From positions 372,001-436,000 of the forward strand of contig JBPOFM010000001.1 of NCBI GenBank assembly GCA_051252455.1: DNA of 64,000 bases, written 5' to 3'. This DNA comes from JBPOFM01 sp051252455. GTDB lineage: Bacteria; Bacteroidota; Bacteroidia; Flavobacteriales; Flavobacteriaceae. Below are positions 54,951 to 63,943 of this stretch, in pieces (position 1 is the first letter of the stretch; every line of letters starts with the position of its first letter). Under the pieces are notes generated by a model. The model did no database searches, was not told the DNA's origin, and saw nothing but the letters and a program-made list of their open reading frames with translations. A program made the position numbers and the translations under genes.

Positions 54951-55745
54951 ATGGCGCTTAATTTTAAACAGTTAACATTTGTATCACTTCTTTTATTTGG
55001 TATAAATAGTGGATTCGCCCAACTTGGGTTTTCGCATGAAATTGGAGTTATTGCTGGTCCTGTAGCCTTTCAGTCAGATTTTGGCGTTCGGAATAATTTT
55101 GAAACCAACTCTGGCAATACAGGCTTTGGAATTGGTTTAGTTCATTACATAAATTTTAGCTACAGAGCGGATTGTAACTGTTATTCTACAGACACCTATT
55201 TCAATGATCACTTTAAATTAAGAAGCGAGATTTCTTATAACAAAACAAAATTAAATCATTTTGGCGAATGGGCTGATAATCCTAAACCGGTATACGACAA
55301 ATTGAGAGCACATTCCGGAGAAGCAAATAATTTCGATATTGGAATGCAATTGGAATTTTTTCCACAAAGTATTAGAGCCTTTGCTGCGACAAGATATTCC
55401 TTTGCACCATTTTTAAGTTTGGGACCTCATTTTACTTCTTACAATCCAAAAGCATCAACCACTTTTGGTGATGGCAACATAAACAATAATGCTAACATCT
55501 TTAATAGTTGGGTCAGCCAGCGAGGTGACGACCCTATTAAACTTGATGGTGGCACCACTTGGTCCGTCGTTGGAAGTGTCGGTACGCGCTATAAGCTAAC
55601 CATTTTATCAGATTTGATGGTCGACTTAAGATGGCAATATTTCTTTAATAACGAGGTTGATGGTTTAGATCATAAGTTGCCTTCCAATAAAGCCAATGAT
55701 TGGTTAGTGTGGTTAAACTTTGGATATATTTATTATTTAGATTAA
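54951..55745 (+). CDS. THC0290_0291-family outer-membrane protein
   Basis: A 264-residue protein with a signal peptide (ends GFAQ, about 24). The mature part has repeated beta strands and the family segments LGFSHEIGVIAGPVAFQSD and YRADCNCYSTD; it ends with WLVWLNFGYIYYLD, a barrel-type C-terminus. Known only from Flavobacteriia; function unknown. Confidence 0.78.
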   Translation: MALNFKQLTFVSLLLFGINSGFAQLGFSHEIGVIAGPVAFQSDFGVRNNFETNSGNTGFGIGLVHYINFSYRADCNCYSTDTYFNDHFKLRSEISYNKTKLNHFGEWADNPKPVYDKLRAHSGEANNFDIGMQLEFFPQSIRAFAATRYSFAPFLSLGPHFTSYNPKASTTFGDGNINNNANIFNSWVSQRGDDPIKLDGGTTWSVVGSVGTRYKLTILSDLMVDLRWQYFFNNEVDGLDHKLPSNKANDWLVWLNFGYIYYLD

Positions 55746-55764
55746 TATAATCCACTATACACTG

Positions 55765-55800
55765 AAAAAGCCTAAAACATGAATAGTTTTAGGCTTTTTT
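55765..55800. terminator. Bidirectional terminator between THC0290_0291 gene and metB
   Basis: A perfect 14-bp stem AAAAAGCCTAAAAC / GTTTTAGGCTTTTT with a 7-base loop, A and T runs on either side. It serves both convergent genes. Confidence 0.9.
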
Positions 55801-55818
55801 AATTTATACTATTTGGCA

Positions 55819-56958
55819 CTATCCAATTGCTTGTTTTAAATCTGCAATTAAATCCTCTTCATCCTCAATACCAACGCTCAATCGAATCAATGAATCCACA
55901 ACACCCGTTTTTTCTCGCTCTTTTTTTGGAATGCTGGCATGGGTCATGCTGGCGGGATGCCCAGCTAACGACTCTACTCCTCCAAGGGATTCTGCCAAAG
56001 TGAATATTTTGAGGTTTTCTACAATTCTGATAGCCTCTTTATAATTGTTGCCTTTTGTAGTAAATGAAACCATTCCGCCAAAATCATTCATTTGAGATTT
56101 TGCGATGTGATGATTTGGGTGATTTTCAAATCCTGGCCAATACACCTTTGCAATTTTTGGGTGTGATGCTAAATATTCAGCAACGGCTCTCCCGTTTTCA
56201 CAATGACGTTGCATTCGAATATGAAGTGTTTTGATGCCTCTCAATACCAAAAAACTATCTTGTGGTCCACAAATCGCACCACTGGCATTTTGGATGAAAT
56301 AGAGTCTATCGGCCAATTCTTTATCCTTTACGATTAAAGCTCCCATGACCACATCACTATGACCACCAAGATATTTTGTGGCTGAATGCATAACGATATC
56401 AGCCCCTAAATCAATAGGTTGTTGTAAATATGGTGTGGCAAAGGTATTATCTACGGCTAACAATAGGTTATGCTTTTTAGCAACTGTTGATGCTGCTTTG
56501 ATGTCTATAATGTTCATCATTGGGTTCGTCGGCGTTTCTACCCAAATCAGTTTTGTGTTTTTATTGATATACTTTTCAATATCGGAAGCATTATTCATAC
56601 CTACAAATTGGAATTTGATTCCAAAACCCTCAAAAATTTTGGTGAATAACCGATACGTTCCTCCATACAAATCGTTTGTGGATATGACTTCGTCACCAGG
56701 TTGCAACAATTTTATTACGGCATCAATGGCGGCGAGACCAGAGCCGAATGCCAATCCATAGTTACCGTTTTCAATGCTTGCAAGAGAATTCTCCAATGCG
56801 GTACGCGTTGGATTATGACTTCGGGAATATTCATAACCTTTATGTCCTCCCGGAGTTGATTGTGCGTAGGTTGTTGTTTGGTATATCGGTGGCATCACGG
56901 CGCCATAAGCCTTATCATGCTCTTGTCCTCCGTGAATGGTTTTTGTGTTAAATTTCAT
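55819..56958 (-). CDS. metB: Cystathionine gamma-synthase (Cys/Met metabolism PLP enzyme)
   Basis: A 379-residue trans-sulfuration PLP enzyme. The PLP lysine is K195 in HSATKYLGGHSD, with the conserved YSRSHNPTRTALE and LYGGTYRLF segments and the C-terminus SVGIEDEEDLIADL. It joins an O-acylhomoserine and cysteine to give cystathionine; sequence alone cannot exclude a lyase or O-acetylhomoserine sulfhydrylase role. It is divergent from a DUF3298 lipoprotein. Confidence 0.9.
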   Translation of the reverse strand: MKFNTKTIHGGQEHDKAYGAVMPPIYQTTTYAQSTPGGHKGYEYSRSHNPTRTALENSLASIENGNYGLAFGSGLAAIDAVIKLLQPGDEVISTNDLYGGTYRLFTKIFEGFGIKFQFVGMNNASDIEKYINKNTKLIWVETPTNPMMNIIDIKAASTVAKKHNLLLAVDNTFATPYLQQPIDLGADIVMHSATKYLGGHSDVVMGALIVKDKELADRLYFIQNASGAICGPQDSFLVLRGIKTLHIRMQRHCENGRAVAEYLASHPKIAKVYWPGFENHPNHHIAKSQMNDFGGMVSFTTKGNNYKEAIRIVENLKIFTLAESLGGVESLAGHPASMTHASIPKKEREKTGVVDSLIRLSVGIEDEEDLIADLKQAIG

Positions 56959-57095
56959 TAGTTTTGTTATATATTATTCTGGTGGAAATCGAAAAAAACA
57001 GTTTACTTTTGCTCTTGAAAACTCCCAATATATTTAAGGTCAATAAATTTAGGCTTTAATTGGAAGGTTACAAAAGCAACTCAACTCTTTAATCA

Positions 57096-57845
57096 ATGTT
57101 TAACAACTCCATTACTTCTGTAAAAAATACTATTTTACTTTTAATTATCTCTATAATGTTTTTCTCCTGTGAGGAAGACAAAACGGTTACATTTACTGAT
57201 ACGCACATAGAAAAAACGGAAAATGCCAAAATAAACATTAGCTACCCTAAAGCTGAAGGTAATAAAGACGTAGCAAATAGCATCAATACTACCATTGAAA
57301 ACTTTTTGGCCAATGAAATCAATATGAGCGAAAAGACAGACAAGAAACTCAGATTGAATGATGCTGTCCAAGCATTTGATGACGAGTACAAATCTTTCAA
57401 GGAAGATTTTAGTGACACAACTCAAGAATGGGAAGCTCTGATTGAAAGCGAAGTGAACTATGAATCAGACAAGATTCTTTGTGTAACGGTCAATTCCTAT
57501 TTAGATACTGGAGGTGCTCACGGAAACAGTCATGTGACTTTCTTGAATTTTGATAAGACATCCGGAGTTCTTCTAAAAATAAAAGACATTATCAAAGATG
57601 AAGAAGGTTTCAAGAAATTAGCCATTCCATATTTTGAAAAAGCTACCAAACCGCTTTCCAATGATGAAGAGGTTCAAGATATGTTTTTCGGAGAAGCATT
57701 TCATTTACCTGAAAATATTGGGTTTAACGCTGATGGCGTCATTCTACTTTATAATGTTTATGAAATCGCTTCGTATGCCCAAGGTGTCACGGAATTCACA
57801 ATTCCTTATAACGACGCAAAGCCGTTTCTCAAAATCGAATTATAA
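57096..57845 (+). CDS. DUF4163/DUF3298 lipoprotein (RsiV-like)
   Basis: A 249-residue lipoprotein (lipobox MFFSC, Cys25). The mature part matches DUF4163 (about 45-140, INISYPKAEGNKDVANSIN) followed by DUF3298 (about 150-245, DTGGAHGNSHVTFLNFD), the layout found in the extracytoplasmic domain of anti-sigma factor RsiV and PdaC. It lacks a kinase or sigma-binding domain, so its role is undefined; lysozyme or peptidoglycan binding is possible. Its 3' end overlaps the convergent antiporter gene by 6 bases. Confidence 0.82.
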   Translation: MFNNSITSVKNTILLLIISIMFFSCEEDKTVTFTDTHIEKTENAKINISYPKAEGNKDVANSINTTIENFLANEINMSEKTDKKLRLNDAVQAFDDEYKSFKEDFSDTTQEWEALIESEVNYESDKILCVTVNSYLDTGGAHGNSHVTFLNFDKTSGVLLKIKDIIKDEEGFKKLAIPYFEKATKPLSNDEEVQDMFFGEAFHLPENIGFNADGVILLYNVYEIASYAQGVTEFTIPYNDAKPFLKIEL

Positions 57846-59084
57846 ATTTTTGGTCAAACGCCTAACGACAGGTTCAACTGTCAATCCTTGACCTATAATA
57901 GAAAATACAACGATGATATAGGTAATTACCAAAAACATTTCACGGTGCATGTCCTGTGTCAAACTCAACGCCAACGCAATAGAGATACCGCCTCGTAGGC
58001 CTCCCCAAGTCATGATGAGATTCGTTTTTGGGACAAAATCCAGTCTTTTTGCGAAGAATTTTATCGGTAACCACAAAGATGCATATCGTGAAAGCAATAC
58101 AAGTGGTACTGCAATCAGGCCAGCGATGATATAATCTGTTTCAAACGTTAGTATCAATAATTCCATGCCTATCAAAACGAACAAAACGGTATTTAAGAGC
58201 ACATCCACCAATTCCCAAAAACGGTCAACATAAGTTTCAGTTTTTTCAGACATACTTGCGCTTCGTACAATATCATTACCCACAAACAACCCTGCAGTCA
58301 CCATAGCTAAAGGTGCCGAGACGTGAAAATAATGTGCAATCAGACTTCCGCCCATAACCGCAGCAATCGTAATGATAACCTCAACTTCATAATCATCAAT
58401 GGCTCTTAAAAGTTTGTAAGTTCCATAGCCTAAAAGCAATCCCAAGACAATTCCGCCTAATACTTCCTGTCCAAACAGTTTCACAATGTCCATTACCTCC
58501 ACGGTTGCTTCCGGGGTTTTGGCGATGGCAAAAATAGTTAAGAACACGACCACACCAACACCATCGTTAAATAAGGATTCGCCAACAATTTTTGTTTCTA
58601 GTTTTTTTGGTGCTTTTGCTTTTTTTAAGATTCCCAAAACGGCAATCGGATCCGTTGGTGAAATTAATGCGCCGAAAAGCAAACAATAAATAAAATCGAT
58701 TTGTAAACCCATTAATTGCATCACGAAATACATGCCTATTCCAACCAAAAATGTCGAAATCAAGACGCCTACTGTTGCGAAAATAAGCACTGGCCATCGC
58801 TGGACTTTCAGTTCCTCAAAATTGGTATGTAAAGCACCAGCAAAGAGCAAAAAGCTCAACATGACATCAAAAAGGACGGTTTCAAAATCGATGGACCTTA
58901 TCAATTCGCGTTCTTGAATCAATAGCGTGTCATTGAAAGTCCCAATCACTAAAACAACAATGGTGAACAGAAGTGTGATGACCATCAAACCAATGGTTGT
59001 TGGAAGTTTTAAATAGCGTGCATTGATGAATCCGAAAAATGCTGCCAATACGACCAACACAGATATAATCGAGTAATATTCCAT
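57840..59084 (-). CDS. CPA1-family Na+/H+ antiporter
   Basis: A 414-residue integral membrane protein with about 12 helices. Hallmarks are the LISPTDPIAVLG (about 131-142) and VGESLFNDGVGVVVF (about 155-169) motifs of NhaP/NhaK-type cation:proton antiporters, the latter with the essential Asp. A function in pH and sodium homeostasis suits a marine organism. The 3' end overlaps the convergent DUF3298 gene by 6 bases; the DinB gene is directly upstream on the same strand (4-base gap). Confidence 0.92.
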   Translation of the reverse strand: MEYYSIISVLVVLAAFFGFINARYLKLPTTIGLMVITLLFTIVVLVIGTFNDTLLIQERELIRSIDFETVLFDVMLSFLLFAGALHTNFEELKVQRWPVLIFATVGVLISTFLVGIGMYFVMQLMGLQIDFIYCLLFGALISPTDPIAVLGILKKAKAPKKLETKIVGESLFNDGVGVVVFLTIFAIAKTPEATVEVMDIVKLFGQEVLGGIVLGLLLGYGTYKLLRAIDDYEVEVIITIAAVMGGSLIAHYFHVSAPLAMVTAGLFVGNDIVRSASMSEKTETYVDRFWELVDVLLNTVLFVLIGMELLILTFETDYIIAGLIAVPLVLLSRYASLWLPIKFFAKRLDFVPKTNLIMTWGGLRGGISIALALSLTQDMHREMFLVITYIIVVFSIIGQGLTVEPVVRRLTKNL

Positions 59085-59088
59085 GTAT

Positions 59089-59544
59089 TTATAAAGATTT
59101 TTTTAGAGCCAAGACATAGCCCAAATGGATGCCTTCATGAAAGTTGTTGAATTCAATGGCTTCCATCACGTTTGTCAGAGTGCTTTTGGTGGTCACTGTG
59201 TATTCATGATAATTTTGGAAGACTTCATTTTCATAATCTTCTTTTGTTTTATCGATGGTAGAAAAAAGCAATCCTTTGATTTCATCAACTTCAGCTTGTG
59301 TCAGATTTCGTTCTGGTTTTGTGCCTTTTGCAAATTCGCTCAACATTTCTTGTGAAATAATTGTTGGCAATCCTGACAATTTGTAAATCAAAGCTTGTTG
59401 CACTGCAATGGTATGCGCAATATTCCAGATAATATTATTATTGAATCCTTCGGGAATTCGATTTAATTCTTCCAAAGAATAGGTTTCAATAAATGTTTTT
59501 AAAATCGCTCTACTTTTTAGTGTGATGTCGAAAGCCCAAGTCAT
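59089..59544 (-). CDS. Cytoplasmic DinB-family protein
   Basis: A 151-residue four-helix DinB/YfiT protein: histidines in NIIWNIAHTIAVQ and NFHEGIHLGYVL form the putative metal site. I chose the ATG at 59544 (MTWAFDITLKS) over an upstream in-frame ATG at 59586 because the family begins close to the first helix. It is cotranscribed with the downstream antiporter (4-base gap). Confidence 0.8.
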   Translation of the reverse strand: MTWAFDITLKSRAILKTFIETYSLEELNRIPEGFNNNIIWNIAHTIAVQQALIYKLSGLPTIISQEMLSEFAKGTKPERNLTQAEVDEIKGLLFSTIDKTKEDYENEVFQNYHEYTVTTKSTLTNVMEAIEFNNFHEGIHLGYVLALKKSL

Positions 59545-59618
59545 AATCGTATATTTTTGTTTAAAAATAACCAAAAATCTTTTCAAATCGGTTTACTTTG
59601 CAGTTCAATTCCTTCCTC

Positions 59619-59975
59619 ATGAAAAAAGTGTATTTTCTCAAAACATGTAGTACTTGTGTAAGAATCCTAAAAGATTTGAATCTGCCAAAAGAATTTATTC
59701 TTCTAGATATCAAAACAGAAGAAATTACTGTAGAACAATTGGAAGAAATGCATAAACTTTCTGGAAGCTATGAAGCCTTATTCAGCAAAAGAGCACAGCG
59801 ATATAAGGAACTGGGATTAAAACATCAGAACCTCTCTGAAAGAGACTTCAAAAAATATATTCTTGAACATTATACATTTTTAAGCAGACCTGTCATCATT
59901 TACGACGACCAAATTTTCATCGGCAATAGTGCGAAAAACGTAGAAGCAGCAAAACAGGCGATACATGAAGGTTAG
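59619..59975 (+). CDS. ArsC/Spx-family thioredoxin-fold protein
   Basis: A 118-residue ArsC-family protein with an N-terminal CSTC (C10, C13) in place of the CX5R site of true ArsC arsenate reductases, and the cis-Pro segment LSRPVIIYDDQIFIG near 86-100. The CXXC form is seen in Spx/YffB-like proteins, so arsenate reduction is unlikely; a thiol-redox role is likelier. The downstream transporter gene overlaps its 3' end by 11 bases. Start chosen at 59619 (MKKVYFLKTC). Confidence 0.82.
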   Translation: MKKVYFLKTCSTCVRILKDLNLPKEFILLDIKTEEITVEQLEEMHKLSGSYEALFSKRAQRYKELGLKHQNLSERDFKKYILEHYTFLSRPVIIYDDQIFIGNSAKNVEAAKQAIHEG

Positions 59976-60858
59976 AACTGGAGCCATCATCGCTGTTTTG
60001 ATGGTGCAACTACTTTATGGGTTAAACTATACCTTTGCTAAAGATGTCATGGCTGGTGGTTATCTCACACCTTATGGTTTCATTTTATTGCGTGTTGGTG
60101 GAGCTGCACTGCTATTTTGGCTTTTCAGCTGGATGGGACCCAAGGAAGAAATTGATAAACGGGACTACATAAAATTCTTTATCGCAGCCATTTTTGGTGT
60201 GGTTGTCAACATGCTATTGTTTTTTAAAGGACTGGAATTTACGACACCCATACATGCGTCGGTTATTGTCACATTAACGCCGGTTTTAGTTCTTATTTTG
60301 TCAGCGATTTTTTTAAAGGAGAAAGTAAGTTTTTTAAAGGTTTTAGGTGTTGCTTTCGGACTAGCGGGAGCCGTCGTTTTAACCGTTTATGGTAAATCGA
60401 CCCGTCCAGCGGATAATGTGCTTCTGGGAAACACCTTCGTTTTCATGAATATGGTATCGTATAGTATTTACATCATTCTTATCAAAAAATTAACTACTAA
60501 ATATCATCCATTTACATTTATCAAGTGGTTGTTTCTTTTTGGATTTTTTATGGTACTTCCATTCGGCTATTCAGATGTAATGGCCACTGAATTTAGTACG
60601 TTTTCGCCTTTCATAATCTTCTCTGTGCTCTTTGTGGTTATAGGTGCAACATTCGGAACCTATCTTTTAAATCCGTTGGCATTAAGACATTTGAAGGCGA
60701 CCACAGTCACTATATTCATCTATGTACAACCAGTGATTGCGGGAATATTTGCCATCCTAATGGGTAGCGACACTTTAGGCATTGTCAAAATTATTGCGTC
60801 AGCATTGATATTCACAGGGGTATATCTTGTGACCATGCGTCCTAGAGTCTCAGACTAA
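59965..60858 (+). CDS. EamA/DMT-family transporter
   Basis: A 297-residue protein with about ten membrane helices in two EamA repeats; the hallmark AAIFGVVVNMLLFFKGLEF is in the first and TFGTYLLNPLALRHLKAT in the second. DMT exporters move metabolites such as amino acids or purines; the substrate cannot be read from sequence. It overlaps the ArsC-like gene by 11 bases (operon) and the convergent thioesterase gene by 9 bases. Confidence 0.87.
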   Translation: MKVRTGAIIAVLMVQLLYGLNYTFAKDVMAGGYLTPYGFILLRVGGAALLFWLFSWMGPKEEIDKRDYIKFFIAAIFGVVVNMLLFFKGLEFTTPIHASVIVTLTPVLVLILSAIFLKEKVSFLKVLGVAFGLAGAVVLTVYGKSTRPADNVLLGNTFVFMNMVSYSIYIILIKKLTTKYHPFTFIKWLFLFGFFMVLPFGYSDVMATEFSTFSPFIIFSVLFVVIGATFGTYLLNPLALRHLKATTVTIFIYVQPVIAGIFAILMGSDTLGIVKIIASALIFTGVYLVTMRPRVSD

Positions 60859-61326
60859 ATCCTTTGGCATCACGGCATTTTTGCGTGTATCTTCTTTGGT
60901 AAGCACTTTAAAGTTTGATGTTTTTGGAAATGATTCCATTTCGTTTAAAAATTCTTTAGGTAAAGCAGTAAGTTTTCGAGTTTTCAAATTAATCCAAGCA
61001 CCAAGAAGGTCGCAATGTGCCAAGTTTTTCCCATTATTATCGTAAATATTATGAACGATTTTAAAAAACATCCCGTCCTGGCTCAAACCAGAAATTTCAA
61101 GACTGACCGTAATTGGTGTGCCTAGAAAAGCTTCCTTGAAATAATAGATATGTTCGTGAAAAATTACTGGACTAATATCAAATTTTGCCAAATTATTCAA
61201 TGAAAAACCATGGTCTTCAAAAAAAGAGACTCGTGTATGGCTCATAAAATTGACATAAGCAGAATTTGCCAAATGTCTGTTTGCATCAACGTCGCTCCAG
61301 CGGATTTCGAATTGTTTTTTATACAT
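60850..61326 (-). CDS. Acyl-CoA thioesterase (hotdog fold, 4HBT-like)
   Basis: A 158-residue hotdog thioesterase. The N-terminal motif WSDVDANRHLANSAYVNF contains the 4HBT-type Asp (D14) and His (H18). It probably hydrolyses acyl-CoA esters; the exact substrate is open. Its 3' end overlaps the permease gene by 9 bases on the opposite strand. Confidence 0.85.
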   Translation of the reverse strand: MYKKQFEIRWSDVDANRHLANSAYVNFMSHTRVSFFEDHGFSLNNLAKFDISPVIFHEHIYYFKEAFLGTPITVSLEISGLSQDGMFFKIVHNIYDNNGKNLAHCDLLGAWINLKTRKLTALPKEFLNEMESFPKTSNFKVLTKEDTRKNAVMPKDLV

Positions 61327-61452
61327 GTAGATTGATTTAAGAAATCAAATTTAAGTAATTTTGTTATGCATGCATAATATTTGTAATCAAATTAACACTC
61401 GTTTAAGCTTATCATTTTCATTACCTTTGTTCAACTTTTTTAAAATAAGTCC

Positions 61453-62310
61453 ATGATACAATCCATGACAGGATACGGAAAATCTGTGATACAGCTTCCG
61501 ACCAAAAAAATATCAATTGAAGTCAAATCGCTTAATAGTAAAAGTCTTGATTTGAATGCTAGAATGCCATCTCTTTACAGAGAAAAGGAACTTGAAGTGC
61601 GAAAATTGATTGCTTCAAAATTAGAGCGTGGTAAAGTTGATTTTTCATTGTATATGGAAATCACTGGCGAGGAAACCTCAACACAAATCAATAAAACCGT
61701 TGTTAAACAATACATCAAACAATTGAAAGAGGTGGTTGATGGCGATGACATTGAACTGTTGAAAATGGCCATTCGCATGCCAGACGCCGTTACGACCGAA
61801 CGCGATGAGATTGATGAAGATGAATGGAGCGAAATTGCGGCAGAAATCGGTTCGGCGTTGGAAAAAATCCATCAATATAGACTTGATGAAGGCAAAAGTC
61901 TCGAGTCCGAATTCTTTGATCGTGTGCAAAATATTTCCGATTTATTGGATCAAGTCATTACGATGGACCCAGAACGCATCGAAGGCGTCAGAGAACGTTT
62001 GCACAAAGGCGTTGCCGAACTAAAGGAAAAAGTTGATGAAAACAGATTCGAACAGGAATTGGTTTTCTACATCGAAAAATTTGACATCACAGAAGAAAAA
62101 GTACGCTTAAAAAATCACTTGGATTATTTCTTAAAAGCGCTGAAATCTGATGACTCCAACGGAAAAAAACTTGCATTTATCGGTCAGGAAATGGGTCGTG
62201 AAATCAACACCATCGGTTCAAAAAGCAATTATGCGCCTATGCAGAAATTAGTTGTGCAGATGAAAGATGAATTGGAGAAAATTAAGGAACAATTATTGAA
62301 TGTTCTTTGA
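61453..62310 (+). CDS. yicC: YicC-family endoribonuclease
   Basis: A 285-residue YicC/YloC protein: N-terminus MIQSMTGYGK and the C-terminal QEMGREINTIGSKS (about 256-269), both hallmarks. The family has RNase activity in E. coli and B. subtilis. It is followed by gmk and nadD, a widespread order. Confidence 0.94.
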   Translation: MIQSMTGYGKSVIQLPTKKISIEVKSLNSKSLDLNARMPSLYREKELEVRKLIASKLERGKVDFSLYMEITGEETSTQINKTVVKQYIKQLKEVVDGDDIELLKMAIRMPDAVTTERDEIDEDEWSEIAAEIGSALEKIHQYRLDEGKSLESEFFDRVQNISDLLDQVITMDPERIEGVRERLHKGVAELKEKVDENRFEQELVFYIEKFDITEEKVRLKNHLDYFLKALKSDDSNGKKLAFIGQEMGREINTIGSKSNYAPMQKLVVQMKDELEKIKEQLLNVL

Positions 62311-62314
62311 TAGA

Positions 62315-62349
62315 CAAAAGATTAGAGAGAAGAGAATAGAGAGAAATTA
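62315..62349 (+). repeat. Purine-rich low-complexity run between yicC and gmk
   Basis: The 56-base gap contains a repeat of GAGAG/AATAGAG/AAATTAGA words with no gene or stem structure. It resembles the purine-rich word composition of the inverted repeat between atpD and atpC. Confidence 0.45.
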
Positions 62350-62366
62350 GAAACCGAACAATATTC

Positions 62367-62966
62367 GTGACAAAAATAACAGAATTAGACAACAAAGGTA
62401 AATTAATAGTGTTTTCAGCACCATCTGGAGCTGGTAAAACCACAATTGTAAGGCATTTACTAAAGCAAGAAGAACTCAACCTGGAATTTTCCATTTCCGC
62501 CACTTCACGTGCTAGACGGGAGAACGAAACGGATGGCAAGGATTACTACTTTTTAGATGCGCAAGCGTTTAAAAATAGAATAAAGAATGATGAGTTTTTG
62601 GAATGGGAAGAAGTCTATCGCGATAATTTTTACGGTACCTTAAAGACAGAAGTCAAACGTATTTGGGCCAATGGAAAAAACGTAATTTTTGATATTGACG
62701 TTTCTGGTGGTTTGCGTATCAAACGTAAATTTCCGGACCAAACCATCGCGATTTTCGTAAAACCTCCAAGTATCGATGAACTTAAAATTCGTTTAAAAAA
62801 GCGTGAAACCGAAACTGCCGACAAAATTAATATGCGTATTGCTAAAGCATCGGCTGAATTGGCGACTGCGCCTTTATTTGATGTCGTAGTGGTAAACGAT
62901 ACTTTAGAACATGCTTTGGAAGAGTCCTACAAGTTGGTCTCTAATTTTTTAGAGGAAAAAGAATGA
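62367..62966 (+). CDS. gmk: Guanylate kinase
   Basis: GMP + ATP to GDP + ADP. The 199-residue protein carries the P-loop SAPSGAGKTT (about 18-27), the ATSRARRENETDGKDYYF loop, and the conserved YGTLKTEV segment. The start is GTG at 62367: no ATG occurs upstream in frame before a stop at 62337, and the protein begins properly at MTKITELDNKGKLIVFSAPS. The 3' end overlaps nadD in ATGA. Confidence 0.96.
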   Translation: MTKITELDNKGKLIVFSAPSGAGKTTIVRHLLKQEELNLEFSISATSRARRENETDGKDYYFLDAQAFKNRIKNDEFLEWEEVYRDNFYGTLKTEVKRIWANGKNVIFDIDVSGGLRIKRKFPDQTIAIFVKPPSIDELKIRLKKRETETADKINMRIAKASAELATAPLFDVVVVNDTLEHALEESYKLVSNFLEEKE

Positions 62967-63541
62967 AAATCGGTTTGTATTTTGGCACATTTAACCCGAT
63001 TCACATTGGGCATTTGACCATTGCCAACCACATGGCAGAATACAGCGATTTAGACCAAATTTGGTTTGTGGTCACACCGCAAAGTCCGTTCAAAGTGAAA
63101 GCTTCGATGCTGGACAATCAACAACGCTTGGAAATGGTGTATCGCGCGACAAAAGAGTATCCCAAATTACGGCCAAGTGATATTGAGTTTAGTTTACCAC
63201 AACCCAATTACACCATCAACACTCTGATTTATCTCCAAGAAAAATTTTCAGAACATACGTTCTCATTGATTATGGGTGAAGACAATCTGAAAAGTTTCCA
63301 TAAATGGAAAAATTACGAATTGATTTTGGAAGGACACGATATTTATGTCTATCCAAGACTATCCGAAGGGAAAATCGAAACGCAATTTGATGAGCATCCA
63401 AAAATTCATCATGTGGCAGCTCCAATTATGGAATTGTCTTCCACCTTCATTCGAAATTCCATCAAAAATGGGAAAAATGTACGACCAATGTTGCCAGAAC
63501 ATGTTTGGGAGTATTTGGATGAGATGAATTTTTATAAGTAA
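62963..63541 (+). CDS. nadD: Nicotinate-nucleotide adenylyltransferase
   Basis: Adenylates nicotinate mononucleotide for NAD. The 192-residue sequence starts MKIGLYFGTFNPIHIGHLTI with the nucleotidyltransferase HxGH motif (HIGH, about 16-19), and includes SSTFIRN near residue 160. Its ATG overlaps the gmk stop (ATGA), so the two are translationally coupled. Confidence 0.95.
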   Translation: MKIGLYFGTFNPIHIGHLTIANHMAEYSDLDQIWFVVTPQSPFKVKASMLDNQQRLEMVYRATKEYPKLRPSDIEFSLPQPNYTINTLIYLQEKFSEHTFSLIMGEDNLKSFHKWKNYELILEGHDIYVYPRLSEGKIETQFDEHPKIHHVAAPIMELSSTFIRNSIKNGKNVRPMLPEHVWEYLDEMNFYK

Positions 63542-63580
63542 AAATCTGATTCAATTAATGAGATCCCCGCTTTCGTGGAA

Positions 63581-63940
63581 TTAGAAATGATAAAACGCAT
63601 TTTCATAATGCGTCAACTGCTCCATTTTTTTGTTCTTTAAAACTGCGATTATATCAAAACGGGTTTCCTGTGAAATATCATTTTCAATCACAAAGGCATC
63701 CATCGCTTTGACCAACAATTTGATTTTAGAAGGTTTAACGAACTCTTGAGGGTCGCCAAAAAAGTCTGAATTTCTGGTCTTAACCTCGACGCAGATAATC
63801 ATGTTTTCAAATTTGGCGATGATATCGACTTCGGCTTTTTGATAGATAAAGTTCCTAGCTAAAATCTCATAGCCTTTTGCGAGCAAATAATCTGCTGAAA
63901 GTTGTTCGCCTATTTTACCAAGTTCGTTGTGGTCTGCCAT
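63581..63940 (-). CDS. yraN: YraN-family (UPF0102) endonuclease-like protein
   Basis: A 119-residue protein of the YraN family with a PD-(D/E)XK nuclease core: GYEILARNFIYQKAEVDIIA (Asp and Glu) followed by ICVEVKTRNS (E-x-K). Start at 63940 chosen because the family begins with a short N-terminus before GEQLSADYL; an upstream ATG at 63976 would add residues that are translated from repeat DNA. It is convergent with nadD. Function in the cell is not established. Confidence 0.9.
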   Translation of the reverse strand: MADHNELGKIGEQLSADYLLAKGYEILARNFIYQKAEVDIIAKFENMIICVEVKTRNSDFFGDPQEFVKPSKIKLLVKAMDAFVIENDISQETRFDIIAVLKNKKMEQLTHYENAFYHF

Positions 63941-63943
63941 ATT

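Noticed and set aside
56959..57095. SAM-type riboswitch upstream of metB
   Set aside because: The 136-base divergent region shows no SAM riboswitch helices or conserved loop that I can identify.
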